Origin: Phycisphaerae bacterium
GTDB taxonomy: Bacteria; Planctomycetota; Phycisphaerae; UBA1845
Reading direction: 5' to 3'
DNA length: 10,618 bases
Assembly (NCBI GenBank): GCA_029260155.1
Contig: JAJDDU010000083.1
Location: 1-10,618 of the forward strand
Below are positions 6,245 through 10,618 of this stretch, piece after piece. The notes below the pieces were generated by a model. The model worked only from the letters and a program-made list of their open reading frames with translations. It was not told where the DNA came from and did no database searches. Each line of letters begins with the position of its first letter. Position 1 is the stretch's first letter. Made by a program: the position numbers and the translations under genes.

Positions 6245-7615
6245 CTACGATCCCGCCAATAGGTCCGCAAAGTGAGCGGCGGTGCGGATTCCGCCCTCAA
6301 AGTCGCTCAAGTGGAAAAACTCGTTGGGTCCGTGGGCGTTGCAGTTGGGCAAGCAGAGGCCGATCATGATCGTCTCTGCTCCGAGAATATCCTTAAACAT
6401 GGGAAGAATCGGGAGCGAACCGCCTTCGCGAATCATGACGGGCTGTTTTCCAAACCCTGCCTCAAGCGCCGACTTGGCGGCTGCGAGCCCGGGCAAGTCG
6501 AGTGGACACATGTAGGCGGCACAACGAGCGTGCTCCTTGATTTCGAGACGGACGCCTGCGGGGGTAGCGGCTTTTACCGCCGCGTCGAACGCGTCGGCGA
6601 TCTTGTCGGGGTCTTGGCCCGGAACGATGCGCATGGACACTTTGGCACCCGCCTTGGCTGGGATGATGGTGGACGATCCCTCGCCCATAAAACCGCTGAA
6701 CAGACCGTTTACGTCCAAGGTCGGGCGGACCCAGCGTCGTTCGAGCGTGCTGAAGCCTGCTTCGCCGTCGAGACCGGGGCTGCCGAGCATGTCTTGGTAG
6801 CCCTGCTCATCGAACGGCAACGCTTCGATCATCGACTTTTCCTCGGCGGAGAGTGGCTGTACGCCGTCGTAGAAGCCGGGGATGGTGACGCGGTTGTTGG
6901 CATCCTTAAGCGACGTAATAATCTGGCAGAGGACGTTTCCGGGGTTGGCGACTGTTCCGCCAAACGACCCGCTGTGCAAGTCGTTGCGCGGCCCGGTGAG
7001 GAGGATCTCCTTGTAGATCATGCCTTTGGTGCCGTAGGTGATCGCGGGTGTTTCCGGGTTGTATTTGCAGGTGTCGGAGAGGACTACGTAGTCGCAGGCC
7101 AATCGCTCGCGGTGCTTTTCGACAAGCGGGCCGAGATGCGGCGAGCCTATTTCCTCTTCGCCTTCGACGAGGAACTTGAAGCGAACGGGCATCTTGCCGA
7201 CGGTTTTCATCCAGGCTTCGGCGGCGAGCAGGTGTGCCAAGACCTGTCCCTTGTCGTCGGCTGATCCGCGTGCGACGAGTTTTCCGTCGACCTCGACGGG
7301 GTTGAACGCGTCAGCATCCCATAGCGACTCATCACCCACGGGTTGCACGTCGTAGTGGCCATAAACCAGGATGGTCGGGCCGTCACCATCGACCGGGCCT
7401 GTATCACCGACCACGCAAGGCCAGCCGTCGGTTGTGAGAATCTCGGTTTTGATCCCGCATCCGCTGAGTAAATCCGCGACCCACTTGGCTGCGCGGTCCA
7501 TTTCGGGCTTGCTGGCTGCGTCGGTGGAGATGCTCGGGATTCTCAGAAAGTCCTTCAGCCGCTCGGCGTAGTCGTTCCCGTTGTCCTTCACATACTGCAA
7601 GACCTTGTCAATCAC
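6245..7615 (-). CDS. M20-family metallo-dipeptidase (carnosinase/DapE/ArgE-like superfamily)
   Basis: A dinuclear-metal (usually zinc) cytoplasmic hydrolase that cleaves dipeptides or related N-acyl amino acids. The exact substrate cannot be read from sequence. Numbered from the GTG at 7615 (456 residues), the whole M20 metal site is visible: H87 and D89 in YGHYDVQP, bridging D120 in RGSADDKGQ, catalytic E154 and metal-binding E155 in EGEEEIGS, D181 in VLSDT, H214 in DLHSGSFGG of the dimerisation domain, and H428 in NAHGPNEFF. The start is GTG after AGAGGAA; it gives the usual N-terminus for these dipeptidases, just before the helix leading to LRIPSIS. Longer starts at 7684 and 7693 (ATG) would add 23 or 26 poorly conserved residues and leave little room for divergent promoters. 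No signal peptide is seen. It is divergent from the DUF4416 gene and upstream of PFOR on the same strand, with a hairpin between. Confidence 0.92.
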   Translation of the reverse strand: MIDKVLQYVKDNGNDYAERLKDFLRIPSISTDAASKPEMDRAAKWVADLLSGCGIKTEILTTDGWPCVVGDTGPVDGDGPTILVYGHYDVQPVGDESLWDADAFNPVEVDGKLVARGSADDKGQVLAHLLAAEAWMKTVGKMPVRFKFLVEGEEEIGSPHLGPLVEKHRERLACDYVVLSDTCKYNPETPAITYGTKGMIYKEILLTGPRNDLHSGSFGGTVANPGNVLCQIITSLKDANNRVTIPGFYDGVQPLSAEEKSMIEALPFDEQGYQDMLGSPGLDGEAGFSTLERRWVRPTLDVNGLFSGFMGEGSSTIIPAKAGAKVSMRIVPGQDPDKIADAFDAAVKAATPAGVRLEIKEHARCAAYMCPLDLPGLAAAKSALEAGFGKQPVMIREGGSLPILPMFKDILGAETIMIGLCLPNCNAHGPNEFFHLSDFEGGIRTAAHFADLLAGS

Positions 7616-7622
7616 GGGGGGG

Positions 7623-7629
7623 TTCCTCT
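7623..7629 (-). promoter_or_regulatory. Ribosome binding site deciding the GTG start of the dipeptidase
   Basis: AGAGGAA on the minus strand is separated from the GTG at 7615 by seven C residues, so the AGAGG core sits nine bases away. A rival GGTGGAG precedes the ATG at 7684 by about ten bases, so the longer form cannot be excluded. Confidence 0.5.
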
Positions 7630-7724
7630 CAATTGTGGCTGGGTACATTGGCAAACCGGTGTCCGCTTTGTCAGCCGCCATCATAGCCTGCATTCTCCAC
7701 CGTGCAATCTCAGTGCCAGAGGTT

Positions 7725-7730
7725 TACAAT
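7725..7730 (+). promoter_or_regulatory. -10 box candidate for the DUF4416 gene (possible leaderless transcript)
   Basis: TACAAT matches five of six bases of the -10 consensus and ends six bases before the ATG at 7737, so transcription would begin at or very near the start codon. No good -35 box is visible at 17-18 bases (GTGCAA at 7702-7707 shares three of six). No close Shine-Dalgarno sequence precedes the ATG; the nearest, AGAGG, is about 14 bases away. Confidence 0.35.
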
Positions 7731-7736
7731 TCGTCC

Positions 7737-8279
7737 ATGGGTGATGTACGACCTCCGAAGCGTGTGAAATTGTTCGCCGGGCTGCTGGTGGGCGATGGTG
7801 ATCTGTTCTCCTTGGCGACGCGGCATCTGGAAAAGCACTTCGGGGCTGTTGATTTCGAGAGCGATACGTGGCGATTCGACAAGACGGATTACTACGAACC
7901 GGAGATGGGGGCTGACATCCGGCGGCGATTCGTGTTCTTTGAGGAGCTGGTTTCGATCGAGCGATTGGCGGAGATCAAGCGGCTGACCAACGACATCGAA
8001 ACTCGGATTTGTGACGACCTCGGCCAACCGCATTTCGCCCGCCCTGTGAACATCGATCCGGGTTATGTGGCGTTTTCCAAGATGGTGCTTGCGACGACGA
8101 AGGACCGCGTGCATCGCATCTATCTGCAACGCGGGATCTACGCTGAGGTGACGCTGCGTTTCGAGTCCGGCAAGTGGCGCCCTTGGGAGTGGACTTTTGC
8201 GGATTACGCCGAGGAGACGTATTACGCCGCGTTTACGCAAGCGCGCGAGCGTCTTAAGACACAATTGAGCGCATCATGA
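7737..8279 (+). CDS. DUF4416 family protein of unknown function
   Basis: A 180-residue protein recognised from its characteristic pattern: PKRVKLFAGLLVGDGDLF at the N-terminus, a WRFDKTDYYEPEMG block (45-58), RRRFVFFEELVSIERLAEIK (62-81), NIDPGY (105-110), LATTKDRVHRIYLQRGIYAE (118-137) and a Trp-rich PWEWTFADY (149-157). This covers the full length usual for the family. The conserved Asp, Tyr, Arg and His residues suggest an enzyme or ligand-binding protein, but I know of no established activity. No signal peptide or membrane segment is visible, so it is probably cytoplasmic. The frame is open further upstream to 7581, but the family similarity begins just after the ATG at 7737. It is divergent from the dipeptidase gene and 99 bases upstream of ald on the same strand. 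Ald appears to have its own promoter. Confidence 0.88.
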   Translation: MGDVRPPKRVKLFAGLLVGDGDLFSLATRHLEKHFGAVDFESDTWRFDKTDYYEPEMGADIRRRFVFFEELVSIERLAEIKRLTNDIETRICDDLGQPHFARPVNIDPGYVAFSKMVLATTKDRVHRIYLQRGIYAEVTLRFESGKWRPWEWTFADYAEETYYAAFTQARERLKTQLSAS

Positions 8280-8296
8280 ACCCCGGACGACGTCGT

Positions 8297-8325
8297 TTGC
8301 TCCGTGGTGGGTGTCGCGATATAGT
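8297..8325 (+). promoter_or_regulatory. Candidate promoter of ald
   Basis: TTGCTC (8297-8302) and TATAGT (8320-8325) are separated by 17 bases, resembling sigma-70 -35 and -10 boxes. Transcription would start near 8332, giving a leader of about 47 bases before the ald ATG at 8379. Confidence 0.45.
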
Positions 8326-8357
8326 TCGCCCGTAATATCGAACCGATGGGTATCGCG
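8315..8357. promoter_or_regulatory. Candidate operator: three inverted half-sites over the ald promoter
   Basis: CGCGATAT (8315-8322) overlaps the -10 box. ATATCG (8335-8340) is its perfect inverted partner over six bases with a 12-base spacer, and TATCGCG (8351-8357) pairs inversely with CGCGATA (8315-8321). Such spaced, repeated half-sites are typical of dimeric or multimeric regulators. Lrp/AsnC-type regulators often control alanine dehydrogenase genes, but no regulator is encoded here and the link is inference. Confidence 0.35.
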
Positions 8358-8378
8358 TTTGTTTGGATGGAAAAACTG

Positions 8379-9488
8379 ATGATTGTCGGTGTACCCAAAG
8401 AGATAAAGAACCACGAGTACCGGGTGAGTCTGCTTCCCGTCGGCGCTGAGGAGCTGACGCGGCGTGGTCACAAGGTGCTCATCGAACGCAACGCCGGCGC
8501 TGGGTCCGGGATCGAGGACACTGAGTACAGCACTTGCGGAGCGACTGTTTGCGACGGGCCGGGCGAGATCTTCGCGAGCGCCGACGTCATCGTGAAGGTT
8601 AAAGAACCGCTGGCGGAAGAATGGCCCCTCATGCGCGAAGGACAGGTGATGTTCACCTACTTCCACTTCGCGGCTGACAAGGAGCTGACCGACGGCGTGC
8701 TTGCGACCAAGTCGGTGGCGATCGCGTACGAGACGATCACGGACGCGGCTGGACGTCTTCCGCTTCTGACGCCGATGAGCGAGATCGCCGGCAAGATGAG
8801 CATTCAGGAGGGCGCAAAATACCTTGAAAAACCGATGAGCGGGCGCGGCATTCTTCTGGGCGGCGTGCCCGGAGTTGAGCCGGCGCAGGTGACGATCCTG
8901 GGCGGCGGGGTCGTCGGCACGAACGCAGCCAAGGTGGCGGCCGGCCTCGGGGCGCGCGTTGCCATTATGGACATCGACATCGAGCGACTTCGCTACCTGG
9001 ACGACGTCATGCCGGCCAACGTCGACACGGTGTACAGTGATCGCCACGCGATTCTGCGCTACCTGGCGATGTCAGATCTCGTCGTCGGCGCTGTTCTGAT
9101 CCCCGGTGCGCGGTGTCCTGTTCTCATCTCGCGGGAGGATTTGAAGCGCATGAGGCCTCACGCGGTGATCGTGGACGTTGGCGTTGACCAAGGCGGTTGC
9201 TGCGAGACGATTCACCCGACGACACACGAGAATCCGACGTACGTGGTGGATGATGTAGTGCATTATGGCGTGGCCAACATGCCGGGCGCGGTTGGGCGGA
9301 CTTCCACGTTCGCGCTCACCAATGCCACGCTGCCGTATCTTCTTCAGTTGGTTGAGTCGGGATACGTTGCCGCGGCGAAGCGCAACCCGGGCTTGGCGGA
9401 CGGCATCAACATGGAACACGGAAAAGTGACGCACAGCGCGGTGGCGGACTGCTTCGAGATGCCGCTCGAGCCGCTGTCGTTCGTGTAG
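8379..9488 (+). CDS. ald: Alanine dehydrogenase
   Basis: Catalyses reversible NAD-dependent deamination of L-alanine to pyruvate, ammonium and NADH, normally as a soluble hexamer. With the ATG at 8379 the protein has 369 residues, close to the usual 370-380, and the key residues fall at textbook numbers: R15 and K75 (VKVKEP) for substrate carboxylate binding, catalytic H96 (YFHFAAD), S134, NAD-binding ILGGGVVGTNAAKVA (173-187), ribose-binding D198, catalytic D270 (VGVDQGGC) and N300 (YGVANMPGAVGR). This agreement supports the start; an earlier in-frame ATG at 8346 would add 11 residues. The ribosome binding site is weak (GGATGG, about eight bases upstream). In this setting the enzyme can feed pyruvate from amino-acid breakdown to PFOR, or run in reverse to assimilate ammonium. 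It appears to be expressed from its own promoter. No clear terminator follows. Confidence 0.97.
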   Translation: MIVGVPKEIKNHEYRVSLLPVGAEELTRRGHKVLIERNAGAGSGIEDTEYSTCGATVCDGPGEIFASADVIVKVKEPLAEEWPLMREGQVMFTYFHFAADKELTDGVLATKSVAIAYETITDAAGRLPLLTPMSEIAGKMSIQEGAKYLEKPMSGRGILLGGVPGVEPAQVTILGGGVVGTNAAKVAAGLGARVAIMDIDIERLRYLDDVMPANVDTVYSDRHAILRYLAMSDLVVGAVLIPGARCPVLISREDLKRMRPHAVIVDVGVDQGGCCETIHPTTHENPTYVVDDVVHYGVANMPGAVGRTSTFALTNATLPYLLQLVESGYVAAAKRNPGLADGINMEHGKVTHSAVADCFEMPLEPLSFV

Positions 9489-9623
9489 CGATCATCGTTT
9501 CACGTGTAAAATCATGCACGGTGGGGGTGATTGCCACTTGACCGGTATTGCGGTTGTCGTCACCGTGAACCGTCCGGCGGGTGTTTGGGCGTCCGCGGTG
9601 GACTTTTTCGGCAACTGCTAGTC

Positions 9624-10618
9624 ATGAAAAACTTCATTATCTTGATTGTGGTCGTCGCGTCGATCGTCGGCGGTTACTTCTGGCTGAGCACGCTTCGGTT
9701 GAACTTCGCGTGGGAAAAGGGCGAAACCGAGAAGTCCTTTCGCGGTGATCTGGTGCGTCCGATCAACGCGACGGGTCCGATCGGCCCGCTCTCGCGGCAT
9801 GAGATCAAGTCCCAAGCCAGCGGCGAGGTCGATGACATCCTGTATCGGCCTGGCGACATGGTCGCCAAGGGTGATCTTCTGATCCGCCTGAACAAGGATG
9901 ACGAGCAGCGCAGCGTGGACCGGGCAGAGGCCGACGTCACGCGGACCGCGGCGGCGCTAGAATCGGCCAAGATCAAGGCCCGTCGACTCGAAAGCGTCGG
10001 CCTAAGGCAAGCGCAACTGCGTATCGATCAGATTCAGGCGCAACTCAAATTCGCGAAATTCAATCGCGACAAGGTCGTGCGACTCTTGAAGAGCGACGCT
10101 TCGTCGCTCGACGAAATGGAGCGTGTCGATTCCAGTTACAGGGAATTGGTGGCCCGCAAGAGTCTCGCCGAAGCCGATCTCGAAGACGCCCGGATCGCTG
10201 TCAGTATATCGGCGCAGGATGTGATCTTGGGGGAGGCGGCGCACAACGTGGCGCAAACCGCGATGGGCGATGCCGAGAAACGCTTGGCCGAAACCGAGAT
10301 AGTCTGCCCCATCGACGGTATGGTTGTTGAACTAAACACCCAGCTTGGCGAGGTCATTCAGGGTGGCAAGACCACGCTTACCGGTGGCACCGTGCTCGTC
10401 GTCGTGGCGGACAATTCCAAGATCTACGTGCGTGCGGAGGTGGATGAGGCCGACATCGGGACGATCTGCAAACTTGTAGATGATTGGGCCAAGCCCGGAC
10501 ACGAGCGTCGGGTTGAGGGCCACGCCCCGCTGGATGAGGGCACGCCGGTCAAAGTTCGCGTTGAGTCGTTTCCGGATGAGGAATTCACCGGTGTTATCGA
10601 GCTGATCCACCCCGAGCC
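9624..10618 (+). CDS. HlyD/MacA-like efflux periplasmic adaptor subunit (C-terminus cut off by window edge)
   Basis: 331 residues are present and the frame runs off the right edge. Residues 4-21 are a hydrophobic membrane anchor. A biotinyl/lipoyl-like half follows (about 56-90, with ASGEVDDILYRPGDMVAKGD), then a long charged alpha-helical coiled-coil hairpin (about 92-222), the second lipoyl half (about 224-262, CPIDGMVVELNTQLGEVI) and the start of the beta-barrel domain (VRAEVDEADIG, 269-279). This order is that of adaptors bridging an inner-membrane ABC (MacB-like) or RND pump to an outer-membrane channel. The transported substrate is not deducible, and partner genes would be expected just beyond the window. 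The ATG is the first plausible start, but no Shine-Dalgarno sequence is seen. An insertion of about 25 residues (281-305) interrupts the barrel domain between VDEADIG and GTPVKVRVESF. Confidence 0.9.
   Translation, partial: MKNFIILIVVVASIVGGYFWLSTLRLNFAWEKGETEKSFRGDLVRPINATGPIGPLSRHEIKSQASGEVDDILYRPGDMVAKGDLLIRLNKDDEQRSVDRAEADVTRTAAALESAKIKARRLESVGLRQAQLRIDQIQAQLKFAKFNRDKVVRLLKSDASSLDEMERVDSSYRELVARKSLAEADLEDARIAVSISAQDVILGEAAHNVAQTAMGDAEKRLAETEIVCPIDGMVVELNTQLGEVIQGGKTTLTGGTVLVVVADNSKIYVRAEVDEADIGTICKLVDDWAKPGHERRVEGHAPLDEGTPVKVRVESFPDEEFTGVIELIHPE

Noticed and set aside
6272..7264. A 330-codon plus-strand open frame opposite the dipeptidase
   Set aside because: It is antisense to the intact M20 catalytic motifs, with no family pattern and no ribosome binding site of note.
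7581..7736. Upstream 52-codon extension of the DUF4416 frame
   Set aside because: It overlaps the dipeptidase coding start and leaves no room for divergent promoters. Family similarity begins only after the ATG at 7737.
8274..9047. A 257-codon minus-strand open frame opposite ald
   Set aside because: The plus strand encodes alanine dehydrogenase with every catalytic residue in place. The antisense product is Arg/His-rich with no motif.
9517..9572. Inverted repeats CACGGTG/CACCGTG (9517-9523, 9561-9567) and CGGTT/AACCG (9551-9572) after ald
   Set aside because: The first has a 37-base loop and the second only five pairs, and neither is followed by a T-run. They are too weak to call a terminator.
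1..10618. CRISPR arrays, transposases, integrases, toxin-antitoxin or defence genes
   Set aside because: I looked for repeated spacer-like arrays, terminal repeats and characteristic motifs on both strands and found none. All six genes are housekeeping, metabolic, surface or transport types, or of unknown function.

Overview
The window looks like chromosomal DNA of a GC-rich, anaerobic or facultatively anaerobic bacterium, most likely a planctomycete and perhaps of the Phycisphaerae type. The evidence is a long pseudopilin whose N-terminal helix has the planctomycete form, a DUF4416 protein, and a pyruvate:ferredoxin oxidoreductase (PFOR) encoded as one very long polypeptide. The lineage is inferred from family style, not proven. 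I see no rRNA, tRNA, CRISPR array, insertion sequence, phage gene or recognisable defence system.

Layout. Three genes run leftward: a type IV pilin/type II secretion-like pseudopilin that runs off the left edge (1-933), a giant PFOR (1324-6093) and an M20-family metallo-dipeptidase (6245-7615). Three genes run rightward from a divergent region at about 7616-7736: a DUF4416 protein of unknown function (7737-8279), alanine dehydrogenase Ald (8379-9488) and a HlyD/MacA-like efflux adaptor that runs off the right edge (9624-10618). The only gene-free stretch above 300 bases is 934-1323. It holds a cluster of short perfect inverted repeats, the 3' end signals of the PFOR transcript and a probable promoter for the pseudopilin.

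How the genes fit together. The dipeptidase releases amino acids from small peptides, Ald converts L-alanine to pyruvate with NADH and ammonium, and PFOR oxidises pyruvate to acetyl-CoA, CO2 and reduced ferredoxin or flavodoxin. Three adjacent genes therefore converge on pyruvate. They are on two strands with their own start signals, so they are neighbours that may be functionally related, not one operon. The pseudopilin and the efflux adaptor look unrelated to this theme.

The most unusual object is the PFOR. It is about 1589 residues long, against about 1170-1230 for classical single-chain enzymes. It keeps the thiamine diphosphate motif and the cysteines expected for three Fe-S clusters, but it has enlarged linkers between the cluster motifs, an extra Cys-X2-Cys-X7-Cys patch and a C-terminal extension of about 160 residues. 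Other points are GC-rich hairpins without U-tracts after two genes, a possible leaderless transcript for the DUF4416 gene, and a candidate operator over the ald promoter. The start codons of PFOR and the dipeptidase were chosen from ribosome binding sites and differ from the longest possible reading frames.
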